A stretch of 64,000 nucleotides of DNA from Streptomyces sp. Tu6071 (GCF_000213055.1 NZ_CM001165.1:3804945-3868944), one strand, 5' to 3'; shown: positions 45,912 to 56,045, counted from the first letter of the stretch. Notes: generated by a model from the letters alone, not told the origin. Numbers and translations are program-made.

Positions 45912-48074
45912 CGGTCCTTTTCCCGCCTACGTGACGGAGCCGCCGGGCGCGCGGGGGCCGGCCCACCCTCGGGGGGCGCACGGCGGCCCCCGAGCGCCCA
46001 CCACACGCCACGACCGCCCCGCCTCGGCGTCGGTTGCGCGGGGCGGCGTTGCTTCCGTGGTGCGGGGCCGCCCTTCGCGTCGTCGGGCCGCTCCCGCGTT
46101 GTCGGGGCGCTTCTGTGGTGCTGCGCTGCTTCTGCGTTGTCGGGCGGCCTCTGTAATGCTGAGCCGCCTCCGCGTCGCCGGGCGGCCTTCGCGTTGTCGG
46201 GCTGCTTCCGCGATGCCAGGCCGCTCCCGTGATGCTGTCCCTCTTCCGCGATGCCGCCCCGCCCCGTAGCGCTGCGCCCGTCCGAGATGGCACGCCTGCT
46301 CCGGCAATGCCGCGGCCACCCCGGCGAGGGCGCGGCCAGTCGCCGCGATGTCGCATCTGTGAGTGCGACCCCACCAGACCGCCCAATCTGAGAGGCAGCC
46401 AACGATGTTGAGCCTGGTCCGCGATGCGCTGCTCAATCCGTGCGACGTCGCGCCTGCGCCCGCGATGTCGTCCGTGAGTGCCATCCGGCCTGCGGGGCCC
46501 GCCCACTTCGGCGGGCCGCCAGCGATGGCGAGCCTGCTTGGCGATGTGGGCCCGCCCTGCGTCGCCACGTCTGCTCCGCGTCGCCACGCCCGTGAGCGCC
46601 AGCGCGCCGCAGACGTGACGCCCACCCCGGCAGGCAGGCAACGATGTTGAGCCTGGTCCGCGATGCGCTGCTCAATCCCTGCGATGTCTGCCGAGCCCCC
46701 GCGATGTCGTCCATGAGTGCCATCCGACCTGCGGGGCCCGCCCACCTCGGCGGGCCGCCAGCGATGGCGTGCCCGCTTGGCGATGTGGACCCGCCCTGCG
46801 TCGCCACGTCTGCTCCGCGTCGCCACGCCGGTAAGCGCCAGCCCGCCCCAGACGCGACGCCCAACCCGGCAGGTGATCAACGATGTTGAGCCTGGTCCGC
46901 GATGCCGTGCTCAGCCCCTGCGACGTCGCGCCCAGCCGCGAGGTCGCCCCGCCACGTAGCGTTACACCCGCCCGAGACGGCACGCCCGCACCCGCGATGC
47001 CGCGCTCAGTCCCTGCGACGCCGCGCGCAGCTCCCGCCATGCCGTGCCCATGAGTGTCACCTCGCCCGAAGCGCCCGCCCGCCAGGGCAGGCCCGCCGGC
47101 AATGCCGGGCCCGCTTCGCGATGGGGCCCTGCCCCGTGGCGTCACGCCCGTCCAAGAACGGCACGCCGCTTCCGCGATGCCACGCCTGCGCCGTGCGCAC
47201 GCCTGCTTCCGCGCCGCCACGCCCGTAAGCGCCAGCCCGCCCCAGACGTGGCGCCCACCCCGGGAAACCGGCGGTGTTGAGCCTGGTCCGCGATGCCGCG
47301 CCCAGCCACCGTAAGGCCACGTCCGTTCCGCAATGCCGGGCTAGCTCCCGCAACACTGCGCCCAGAGCGCGCCAGCCCACCCAATGCGTGGCGCCCCCCG
47401 GCAGGCCGCCCCCGCCCCACGGCGAGGCCCCGTCGGCACGTACGTACGCGAGCCAGACCAGCCCCCCGCCGATAAGCGCGTAAGCCGCCCCCACACGTAC
47501 GCCGGCCGCGACAAGCGTCGCGGGCGAAGTGTGAGAACGGACCGAAGCCGCCCCCGCACGCGCGCCGCTCCGACTCCCTCCGGCCACCAGATGCCCCCGG
47601 CCCCCGAGAGCCCCTCCGGCCGAGGCGCCCCCGTCCCCTCCCGGCGAGGCGCCCCCGAGAGCCCCTCCGGCCGAGGCACCCCCGTCCCCTCCTGGCGAGG
47701 CGCCCCCGACCCCTCCGGCCGAGGCGCCCCCGACCCCTCCCGGCGAGGCGCCGCCCGGCCCCTCCGGGGCGAGGCCACCGCCCCCGGACCAGGCACCCCC
47801 GCTCCCTCGACGCGTACGGAGGGCGAGGGCGAACCCGCCCCCCGTACCAAGCGCCCCGCCCCTTCGCCAGAACCCGCCCCCCTCGGCCCCTGCCCAGGAG
47901 CGGAGCGCTCCGTACCGCTGTAGTGGACGTCACAGCCCCCGGTTTCGGGCCTCAGATCGGCCTGCAACACCACCGCAAAAGCCGCTAATCGGTACAAAAG
48001 CAAGCGTGTAATTCCCTAAATCACCACCACGCGAAGCCCTCACCCCGGGGACCCCCTGTTCGTATGAAACGACC
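45912..48074. repeat. Gene-free field B: nested 19-21 bp and 239 bp repeats
   Basis: More than 2 kb between hisC and the cyd promoter has no supported gene. From about 46051 to 46260 a 19-20 bp unit like cttccgcgatgccgggccg repeats some eleven times. From 46404 a 239-bp unit starting gatgttgagcctggtccgcg recurs at 46643 and 46882 (exact 239-bp steps, about 90% identity by eye), then at 47273 after a longer 391-bp unit. Each 239-bp copy contains a GGCCCGCC/GGCGGGCC hairpin (46496-46517 and 46735-46756). Neither 19 nor 239 is a multiple of three, so this is non-coding. Confidence 0.85.
47605..47786. repeat. 24-bp tandem repeat within field B
   Basis: About seven copies of a 24-bp unit (cccctccggccgaggcgccc plus cccga) alternate between ccggcc and cccggc variants, with a 4-bp agag insertion after some copies. 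The period is a multiple of three and open frames cross it on both strands, but the insertions break the reading. Confidence 0.75.
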
Positions 48075-48095
48075 GTGGGACATAATGCTTGTGAA

Positions 48096-48111
48096 TGTGA
48101 ACGCTTTCACA
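48096..48111. promoter_or_regulatory. Rex operator upstream of cydA
   Basis: TGTGAACGCTTTCACA matches the Streptomyces Rex consensus TGTGAACNNNTTCACA exactly. A wider dyad (cttgtgaa ... ttcacaag) surrounds it. Rex senses NADH/NAD+ and is known to repress cydABCD in S. coelicolor until respiration slows. It is 129 bp upstream of the cydA start. Confidence 0.92.
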
Positions 48112-48239
48112 AGCGCGTCCCGGTTGGGGCTGCTTTGCCCTGGGCGAATGCGGACCAATCGGGAGTCGTGAGGGCGGGATCAGGCTGTGCCCACGGTGTC
48201 CACCGCGTGCACAGAGATCAGCGAAGCGAGGAGGATTTC

Positions 48240-49859
48240 GTGGATCTCGCACTGGCGCCCGAGACGCTGGCCCGTTGGCAGTTCGGCATCACGACCGTCT
48301 ACCACTTCCTTTTCATACCCCTGACCATCTCGCTCGCCGCGCTCACCGCCGGCCTGGAGACGGCCTGGGTCCGTACCGGCAAGGAGAAGTACCTCAGCGC
48401 GACGAAGTTCTGGGGGAAGCTCTTCCTGATCAACATCGCGATGGGGGTCGTCACCGGGATCGTGCAGGAGTTCCAGTTCGGCATGAACTGGTCCGACTAC
48501 TCGCGGTTCGTCGGGGACGTCTTCGGGGCGCCGCTCGCCTTCGAGGCGCTCATCGCCTTCTTCTTCGAGTCGACCTTCATCGGCCTGTGGATCTTCGGCT
48601 GGGACAAGCTGCCGAAGAAGCTGCATCTCGCGACGATCTGGATGGTGTCGATCGGCACGATCCTGTCCGCTTACTTCATCCTCGCGGCGAACTCGTGGAT
48701 GCAGCACCCGGTCGGCTACCGCGTGAACAAGGGCAGCGGACGGGCCGAACTCACCGACTTCTGGGCCGTGCTGACCCAGGAGATGACCCTCACCCAGATG
48801 TTCCACACGCTTGCCGCCTCCTTCCTCACCGGAGGCGCCTTCATCGTGGGCATCGCGGCGTGGCACCTGGGCCGTAAGCGCCGGGCGAAGCACGACAAGC
48901 GGCACATCGCCACGATGAAGACCTCGCTGCGGCTCGGTCTCGTCACGCTCGTCGTCGCCGGTCTGCTCACCGCGATCAGCGGGGACTCGCTCGGCAAGGT
49001 CATGTTCAAGCAGCAGCCCATGAAGATGGCGGCGGCGGAGGCGCTGTGGGAGGGCCAGGACGCCGCGCCGTTCTCGATCTTCGCCTACGGGGACGTGGAC
49101 AAGGGGCACAACAGTGTCGCCTTCGAGATCCCCGGCATCCTCTCCTTCCTCTCCGACAACGACTTCACCTCGCACGTCCCCGGCATCAACGACACCAACA
49201 AGGCCGAGCAGGAGAAGTACGGGCCCGGCGACTACAAGCCCAACATCCCGGTCGCCTTCTGGGGCTTCCGCCTGATGATCGGCTTCGGCATGACATCCTT
49301 CGCCCTCGGTCTCGCGGGCCTGTGGCTGACCAGGAAGAAGTTCATGCTGCCGCAGCACCTGCGCGTCGCCGAGGACGAGATCCCGCACCTCGTGCTGTGG
49401 CGGGACAAGGTGCTCAGCCCCCGCTTCACACAGCTTTTCTGGCTCGCCGCACTCGCCACGATGTGCTTCCCGCTCCTGTCGAACTCGGCGGGCTGGATCT
49501 TCACCGAGACGGGCCGTCAACCCTGGGCGGTGTACGGCCTCTTCAAGACGGCCGACGCGGTCTCGCCCGGCGTCTCGCAGGCCGAGGTGATCATCTCGCT
49601 GAGCGCCTTCACGCTCCTGTACGCGGTGCTCGCCTTCATCGAGTCCAAGCTCCTGGTGAAGTACGCGAAGGCCGGGCCGCCCGAACTCACCGAGGCCGAT
49701 CTGCACCCGCCCACGCGCATCGGCGGCCCGCCCGGACCGGCCCGTACGGGCCGGGACACGGCGGAGAGCTCGCCGGGGGACGACCGTGACGCGGCCCGCG
49801 AGGACGCGCGTGACGACAACGATGACGACGCCGACCGGCCGATGGCCTTCTCCTACTGA
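48240..49859 (+). CDS. cydA: Cytochrome bd oxidase subunit I
   Basis: 539 residues from GTG 48240, with GAGGAGGATTTC upstream; earlier in-frame codons lie in the operator region. The protein has nine or so helices. The axial histidine region is RWQFGITTVYHFLFIPLTI (H22), followed by GIVQEFQFGMNWSDYSRFVGDVFGAPLAFE. The quinol-site region ends with the conserved GWIFTETGRQPW. The C-terminus is a 60-residue acidic tail not seen in E. coli. It reduces oxygen to water using quinol, with high oxygen affinity. It is first in the Rex-controlled cydA-cydB-cydCD unit. Confidence 0.97.
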   Translation: MDLALAPETLARWQFGITTVYHFLFIPLTISLAALTAGLETAWVRTGKEKYLSATKFWGKLFLINIAMGVVTGIVQEFQFGMNWSDYSRFVGDVFGAPLAFEALIAFFFESTFIGLWIFGWDKLPKKLHLATIWMVSIGTILSAYFILAANSWMQHPVGYRVNKGSGRAELTDFWAVLTQEMTLTQMFHTLAASFLTGGAFIVGIAAWHLGRKRRAKHDKRHIATMKTSLRLGLVTLVVAGLLTAISGDSLGKVMFKQQPMKMAAAEALWEGQDAAPFSIFAYGDVDKGHNSVAFEIPGILSFLSDNDFTSHVPGINDTNKAEQEKYGPGDYKPNIPVAFWGFRLMIGFGMTSFALGLAGLWLTRKKFMLPQHLRVAEDEIPHLVLWRDKVLSPRFTQLFWLAALATMCFPLLSNSAGWIFTETGRQPWAVYGLFKTADAVSPGVSQAEVIISLSAFTLLYAVLAFIESKLLVKYAKAGPPELTEADLHPPTRIGGPPGPARTGRDTAESSPGDDRDAAREDARDDNDDDADRPMAFSY

Positions 49860-49880
49860 GCCCGAAGGAGGGAAACGACC

Positions 49881-50882
<1,002 letters not shown>

Positions 50883-50888
50883 GACCGG

Positions 50889-50924
50889 TGCGGGGCCGTC
50901 GGCCGGCGACCCGGTGGCCCCGCA
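50889..50924 (+). terminator. Intercistronic hairpin between cydB and cydCD
   Basis: 9-bp arms (tgcggggcc and complement) with an 18-nt loop, just after the cydB stop. It may partly terminate or stabilise the cydAB transcript. Confidence 0.45.
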
Positions 50925-51012
50925 CCTCCCCCTCCGAGGCAGCCGCTGCCGGTCTGCCCCCGCCCCGCCCTCAGCCGCCACCCCTGCCCCATCCGCCTCG
51001 CTCGCGGAAGGA

Positions 51013-51028
51013 TGTTCCACGTGAAACC
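51013..51028. other. parS-like site overlapping the cydCD start
   Basis: TGTTCCACGTGAAACC differs from consensus at two positions. It covers both candidate start codons of cydCD (ATG 51012 and GTG 51021). It is the only parS-like site in the window that lies at a translation start. Confidence 0.6.
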
Positions 51029-54000
51029 CGTAGATCCCCGACTCCTGCGGTACGCCCGCGCCACCCGCTTCTTCCTGGGGGCCGTCGTCGGACTCGGTGT
51101 GCTCGGCGCCCTGTTGGTGGTCGGGCAGGCGATGCTCATCGCCGAGGTCGTCGTGGGCGCCTTCCAGCACGGCGAGGGCGCGGACGAGCTGCTGCACCCG
51201 CTCCTGCTGCTCGTCGCGGTCGCGTGCGGGCGCGGGCTGGTCTCCTGGCTCACCGAGACGACGGCGCACCGCGCGAGCGCGGCGGTGAAGTGCGAACTGC
51301 GGCAACGGGTGCTGGAGAAGGCGGCGGCCCTGGGCCCCGGCTGGCTCGAAGGGCGCCGGACCGGCTCGCTCGTGAACCTCGCGACGCGCGGAGTCGACGC
51401 GCTCGACGACTACTTCTCGCGCTACCTCCCCCAGCTCGGTCTCGCGGTCGTCGTCCCCGTCGCCGTGCTCGCCCGGATCGTCACGGAGGACTGGGTCTCG
51501 GCGGCGATCATCGTCGTCACGATTCCGCTCATCCCGGTCTTCATGATCCTCATCGGCTGGGCGACGCAGAAGCGGATGGACCGCCAGTGGCGGCTGCTCT
51601 CGCGCCTGTCCGGGCACTTCCTCGACGTCGTCGAGGGGCTGCCGACGCTCAAGGTCTTCGGCCGCGCGAAGGCGCAGGCCGAGTCGATCCGCCGGATCAC
51701 GGGCGAGTACCGCCGCGCCACGATGCGCACGCTGCGGATCGCCTTCCTCTCCTCCTTCGCGCTCGAACTCCTCTCGACGCTCTCCGTCGCGCTCGTCGCC
51801 GTGACGATCGGCATGCGGCTCGTCCACGGCGACATGGATCTGTACGTGGCACTCGTCGTGCTCGTCCTGGCCCCCGAGGCGTACCTGCCGCTGCGCCAGG
51901 TCGGCACGCAGTACCACGCGGCGGCCGAGGGACTCGCCGCCGCCGAGGAGGTCTTCGAGGTCCTGGAGACCGAGGAGCGCGCGGCAGGCACCATGGAGGT
52001 GTCCGAGGGCGAACTGGGGGTCGAGGGCCTGACCGTCCGCTACCCCGGCCGCACCGCGCCCGCGCTCGACGGGGTCTCGCTGCGGGTGCGCCCCGGCGAG
52101 ACGGTCGCGCTCGTGGGGCCGAGCGGCGCGGGCAAGTCGACGCTGCTCCAGGCCGTGCTGGGTTTCGCCCGCCCCGATACGGGTCGTGTCACCGTGGGCG
52201 GCACGGATCTCGCGGGGATCGACCCCGCCCTCTGGCACGCGCGGATCGCCTGGGTCCCGCAGCACCCCGCGCTCTTCGCGGGCACCCTCGCGGAGAACGT
52301 CCTCCTGGCTCGTCCCGACGCCACCGAGGCCGAGGTCGTGCGCGCGCTGCGCGACGCGGGGGCGTGGGAGTTCGTACGGGAGCTGCCCGACGGCGTGCGG
52401 ACGGTGCTCGGCGAGGACGGCGCGGGCCTCTCGGCGGGACAGCGGCAGCGCCTCGCGCTCGCTCGCGCCTTCCTGGCCGACCGCCCTGTCCTCCTCCTCG
52501 ACGAGCCCACCGCCGCGCTCGACGGCGCGACCGAGGCGGGCATCGTCGAGGCCGTGGGCCGCCTCGCCGCGGGCCGTACGGTCCTCCTCGTCGTCCACCG
52601 GCCCGCCCTGCTCGCGGTGGCGGACCGGGTGGTGCGGATCGACGCGGGCGCCGTCCCCGTCGGTGCGGCTGTTGCCGCCGGTTCTGCGGCCGTTGGCGGT
52701 GGTACGGGGGAGGGGGCGCCGCCCGCCGGGCCCGCCCGGCCCGTGCCGGAGGAGACCGGGGCGCGTACGGGTGCCGCTCTACTCGCCCGTGTGCGGGCCC
52801 TCGGCGGCGCGCACCGGCGGCGGCTCGCGCTCGCACTGCTGCTCGGGGCGCTCGCCCTCGCCTCCGCCGTGGGGCTCATGGCGACGTCCGGGTGGCTCAT
52901 CTCGCGGGCCTCGCAGGAGCCGCCGGTGCTCTATCTCATGGTGGCCGTCACCGCGACGCGCGCTTTCGGCATCGGGCGGTCGGTCTTCCGGTACGGGGAA
53001 CGGCTCGTCTCGCACGAGGCGGTGCTGCGAATGCTCGCGGACACGCGCGTCGCCGTCTTCCGCGGGCTCGCCCGCCTCTCCCCCGCCGGGCTGCGCGACC
53101 GCAGGCGCGGCGATCTGCTCTCGCGGCTCGTCGCGGACGTGGACGCCTTCCAGGACTACTGGCTGCGCTGGCTGCTCCCCGCGGGCGCCGCGTTCCTCGT
53201 GAGCGCGGGCGCGGTCGGCTTCACGGCCTGGCTGCTCCCCGAGGCGGGCGCGGTGCTCGCCGCCGGACTGCTGCTCGCCGGGGTAGGTGTCCCGTGGCTC
53301 ACCGCGCGGCGCGCCCGTGACACCGAGCGGCGGCTCGCCCCCGCGCGCGGCGTTCTCGCCACGCGCGTCACCGAACTCCTCTCCGGGACCGGCGAACTGA
53401 CCGTCGCGGGAGCGCTGCCCGCCCGCCTGCGGGCCGCGAGCGCCGCGGACGCCGAGCTGACCGGCATCGCGGCGCGCGCCTCCGCGTTCACCGCGCTCGG
53501 CGACGGGCTCATGGCGCTGATCACGGGCCTCACCGTCGCGGGCGCGGCAGCGTGCGGTGCGAACGCCGTCGTGGACGGGCGGCTCTCCGGCGTGGCCCTC
53601 GCCGTCGTCGTCCTCACTCCGCTCGCCGCCTTCGAGGCCGTGCTCGGCCTGCCGCTCGCGGTGCGGCAGCGCCAGCGCGTGCGGCGCAGCGCGGAGCGCG
53701 TGTACGAGGTCCTGGACGCGCCCGCGCCTGTACGGGAACCCGAGCGGCCCGCCGAAGCGCCTGCCTCGCCCTTCCCGCTGCGGCTCGAAGGACTCGTGGC
53801 GCGGCACCCGGGCGCGGCACGGCCCGCGCTCGACGGCGTGGACCTGACGCTCGACGCGGGGCGGCGGATCGCCGTCGTCGGCGCCTCGGGCGCGGGCAAG
53901 ACGACGCTCGCGCACGTCCTGCTCCGCTTCCTCGACGCGGAGGGCGGCACGTACCGCGTCGGGGACACGCCCGCCACGGCGCTCGACGGGGACGCGGTGC

Positions 54001-54599
54001 GCGAGATCGTGGGCCTGTGCGCCCAGGACGCGCACGTCTTCGACAGCTCCGTACGCGAGAACCTGCTCCTCGCGCGCAAGGACGCCACCGAGGCCGAATT
54101 GCGGACGGTGCTCTCGCGGGCGCGGCTCCTGGACTGGGTGGACACGCTGCCCCACGGCCTCGGCACGCTCGTCGGCGAGCACGGGGCGCGGCTCTCCGGC
54201 GGTCAGCGCCAGCGGCTCGCGCTTGCGCGGGCCCTCCTCGCGGACTTCCCGGTCCTCGTGCTCGACGAGCCGGCCGAACACCTCGACCTGGAGACCGCCG
54301 ACGCGCTCACCCGCGACCTGCTCGCCGCGACCGAGGGCCGTACGACGCTCCTCATCACCCACCGCCTGGCGGGCCTCGAAGGCGCGGTGGACGAGGTCGT
54401 CGTCCTCGACGAGGGCCGCGTTGTGCAGCGCGGCGACATGACCACGCTGCTCAGCACCCCGGGCCCGCTCCACCACATGTGGCGCCAGGAGCGGGCGACG
54501 GACGCGCTGCGCGGAGCCGCGGGGGAGGGGCCGGCGGGGTCGGCTTCGGCGGAGGAGGTTAGGGCGGAGGCACGGGACACGGTGGTCGCCGCGCGCTGA
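51021..54599 (+). CDS. cydCD: Fused CydC-CydD thiol ABC exporter
   Basis: 1192 residues from GTG 51021, which has GGAAGG nine bases upstream. The ATG at 51012 touches that site directly and is less likely, although it would give the N-terminus MFHVKP. One polypeptide carries both halves of the exporter. Half one has membrane domain residues 1-300, Walker A GPSGAGKST (about 366) and signature LSAGQRQR (about 470). Half two has Walker A GASGAGKTT (about 954) and signature LSGGQRQR (about 1057). A Gly/Ala/Pro linker joins them. It exports cysteine or glutathione-type thiols needed to assemble cytochrome bd. The fusion is normal for streptomycetes. Confidence 0.94.
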   Translation: MKPVDPRLLRYARATRFFLGAVVGLGVLGALLVVGQAMLIAEVVVGAFQHGEGADELLHPLLLLVAVACGRGLVSWLTETTAHRASAAVKCELRQRVLEKAAALGPGWLEGRRTGSLVNLATRGVDALDDYFSRYLPQLGLAVVVPVAVLARIVTEDWVSAAIIVVTIPLIPVFMILIGWATQKRMDRQWRLLSRLSGHFLDVVEGLPTLKVFGRAKAQAESIRRITGEYRRATMRTLRIAFLSSFALELLSTLSVALVAVTIGMRLVHGDMDLYVALVVLVLAPEAYLPLRQVGTQYHAAAEGLAAAEEVFEVLETEERAAGTMEVSEGELGVEGLTVRYPGRTAPALDGVSLRVRPGETVALVGPSGAGKSTLLQAVLGFARPDTGRVTVGGTDLAGIDPALWHARIAWVPQHPALFAGTLAENVLLARPDATEAEVVRALRDAGAWEFVRELPDGVRTVLGEDGAGLSAGQRQRLALARAFLADRPVLLLDEPTAALDGATEAGIVEAVGRLAAGRTVLLVVHRPALLAVADRVVRIDAGAVPVGAAVAAGSAAVGGGTGEGAPPAGPARPVPEETGARTGAALLARVRALGGAHRRRLALALLLGALALASAVGLMATSGWLISRASQEPPVLYLMVAVTATRAFGIGRSVFRYGERLVSHEAVLRMLADTRVAVFRGLARLSPAGLRDRRRGDLLSRLVADVDAFQDYWLRWLLPAGAAFLVSAGAVGFTAWLLPEAGAVLAAGLLLAGVGVPWLTARRARDTERRLAPARGVLATRVTELLSGTGELTVAGALPARLRAASAADAELTGIAARASAFTALGDGLMALITGLTVAGAAACGANAVVDGRLSGVALAVVVLTPLAAFEAVLGLPLAVRQRQRVRRSAERVYEVLDAPAPVREPERPAEAPASPFPLRLEGLVARHPGAARPALDGVDLTLDAGRRIAVVGASGAGKTTLAHVLLRFLDAEGGTYRVGDTPATALDGDAVREIVGLCAQDAHVFDSSVRENLLLARKDATEAELRTVLSRARLLDWVDTLPHGLGTLVGEHGARLSGGQRQRLALARALLADFPVLVLDEPAEHLDLETADALTRDLLAATEGRTTLLITHRLAGLEGAVDEVVVLDEGRVVQRGDMTTLLSTPGPLHHMWRQERATDALRGAAGEGPAGSASAEEVRAEARDTVVAAR

Positions 54600-54643
54600 G
54601 CAGGGGCGAGGGGCCGGAGAAGCCCGTACTCCTGGGCGCGCGA

Positions 54644-54659
54644 TGTTTCACGTGGAACA
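54644..54659. other. parS site, one-base variant
   Basis: TGTTTCACGTGGAACA, first of six sites. Confidence 0.88.
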
Positions 54660-54685
54660 TGGGGTGCGTCCTGGGGCAAGCGTGA

Positions 54686-54701
54686 TGTTTCACGTGAAAC
54701 A
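54686..54701. other. parS site, perfect
   Basis: TGTTTCACGTGAAACA, second of six, 42 bp on. Confidence 0.96.
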
Positions 54702-54725
54702 TCGGGTGCGGCCGGGCGCGGGTGA

Positions 54726-54741
54726 TGTTCCACGTGAAACA
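54726..54741. other. parS site, one-base variant
   Basis: TGTTCCACGTGAAACA, third of six, 40 bp on. Confidence 0.88.
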
Positions 54742-54770
54742 TCGGCTGGTTCATCGCTCGGCAGGCGTGA

Positions 54771-54786
54771 TGTTTCACGTGAAACA
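54771..54786. other. parS site, perfect
   Basis: TGTTTCACGTGAAACA, fourth of six, 45 bp on. Confidence 0.96.
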
Positions 54787-54808
54787 TGAGCTGGACGCCC
54801 TTCGGGGA

Positions 54809-54824
54809 TGTTTCACGTGGAACA
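54809..54824. other. parS site, one-base variant
   Basis: TGTTTCACGTGGAACA, fifth of six, 38 bp on. Confidence 0.88.
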
Positions 54825-54846
54825 TCCGCCGAGGCAGCTTTGGGGA

Positions 54847-54862
54847 TGTTTCACGTGAAACA
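54847..54862. other. parS site, perfect
   Basis: TGTTTCACGTGAAACA, sixth of six, 38 bp on. Confidence 0.96.
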
Positions 54863-54959
54863 TCGTCAGGCTCTCTTCGTCCTCCGTACGGCTCAGCGAG
54901 TCCCCCGGGTGCACGCGCTGCGGAGGCGCGCGGTCAGCGGGGCGCCCACGATCCGGGGC

Positions 54960-56045
54960 ATGGCACTCCGAACCGGAACCTCCGCACGCCCGCGCGGCAC
55001 CCTCGTGGCCTCGGCCCTGAGTCTTCTCCTGCTCGGCGCCCTCGGGCTGACCGGTTCGGCGGCGGGGGCGGACCACTCCGAGAACGACGGGCCCGCGACG
55101 CCGAGTGCCGAGGTCGCGGTTCTCTACCGCGAGGCGGCCGTGGCGACCGCGAAGTACGAGGAGGGCCGGAAGGCCGTCAAGGCCCTGCGGGCGAAGTCGC
55201 GGGTCCTGGAGGCGCACCTCGCGAAGGAGCGCGGACGCCTGCGGCTGTTCCGCGAGGACGTCGGGCGCCTCGCGCGGGCGCAGTACCGGGGCCATGACGA
55301 CGGCCTCTCGCTCACCGCCAACCTGCTCTTCTCGGACGACCCCGAGGCACTGATGGAGAACGTGGGGCTCGCGGGCAACGGCGATCGTGCGGTGACCCAC
55401 CTCGTCCAGCGCTCGGCCCGCGCCGAGAGCGCCCTCGCGAAGGCGGAGCGGAAGGTGCGGACGAACCGTGAGGCCGTGGAGTCGCGTACGGCGCACATGG
55501 CTTCGCTCAAGAAGCAGGTCGACGCGAAGCTCCAGAGCGCGCGGGGCCGGCTCCAGGCGCAGGGCGAGAGCGCGGTGCTCGCGGGGCGCTGCCGGGGTGC
55601 GACCCGGATGGAGCAGGCGGCGTCCGAGTACCCGAGGGAGCGGTGGGTGACGCCGGTGCAGAACTTCGTCCTGTCAGCGGGCTTCGGCGGCTCGGGAAGC
55701 CACTGGTCGCACGGTCATACGGGGCAGGACTTCGCCGTCGGCATCGGCACCCCGGTCCGTGCCGTGGGCGGAGGACGGGTGGTGCGGGTCTCCTGCGGCG
55801 GGCCCTTCGGGATCGAGGTGGTGCTCCAGCACCCCGGCGGCTACTACACGCAGTACGCGCACCTCTCCTCGGTCGCCGTGGACCAGGGCGAGACCGTACG
55901 GACGGGGCAGTGGATCGCCCAGTCCGGCACGACGGGGAACTCGACGGGCCCCCACGTGCACTTCGAGGTCCGCCTGACCCCGGACTACGGCTCGGCGGTC
56001 TCGCCGCTGCCGTGGCTGCGCGAGCACGGAGTGCCGGTCGGGTAG
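54960..56045 (+). CDS. Secreted M23-family (LytM-type) peptidase with coiled coil
   Basis: 361 residues from ATG 54960 (MALRTGTSARPRG); readings that start further upstream translate parS sites and are unlikely. A signal peptide is clear (TLVASALSLLLLGALGLTGSAAGA). Residues about 45-215 form coiled coils (AVATAKYEEGRKAVKALRAK; ESALAKAERKVRTNREAVE). The C-terminal lysostaphin-type domain has zinc ligands in HGHTGQD (H253, D257) and HVH (332-334), so it should be catalytically active. It resembles envelope peptidoglycan hydrolases of the NlpD/EnvC shape that act at division sites. Confidence 0.87.
   Translation: MALRTGTSARPRGTLVASALSLLLLGALGLTGSAAGADHSENDGPATPSAEVAVLYREAAVATAKYEEGRKAVKALRAKSRVLEAHLAKERGRLRLFREDVGRLARAQYRGHDDGLSLTANLLFSDDPEALMENVGLAGNGDRAVTHLVQRSARAESALAKAERKVRTNREAVESRTAHMASLKKQVDAKLQSARGRLQAQGESAVLAGRCRGATRMEQAASEYPRERWVTPVQNFVLSAGFGGSGSHWSHGHTGQDFAVGIGTPVRAVGGGRVVRVSCGGPFGIEVVLQHPGGYYTQYAHLSSVAVDQGETVRTGQWIAQSGTTGNSTGPHVHFEVRLTPDYGSAVSPLPWLREHGVPVG

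Larger units (their letters stand above)
54600..54959. other. Six-site parS cluster region
   Basis: The 360-bp gap after cydCD is filled with six parS sites between 54644 and 54862, listed separately. The promoter of the M23 peptidase gene should lie in or after the cluster. Confidence 0.8.

Noticed and set aside
45927..46880. Minus-strand open frame (317 codons) over field B
   Set aside because: The 239-bp and 19-bp periods are not multiples of three, so equivalent repeats are translated differently. That is not how repeat proteins evolve.
47384..47923. Plus-strand Pro/Gly/Arg-rich frame across the 24-bp repeats
   Set aside because: A mirrored frame on the opposite strand is equally open. 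There is no convincing start and there are insertions between units. Kept only as a repeat.
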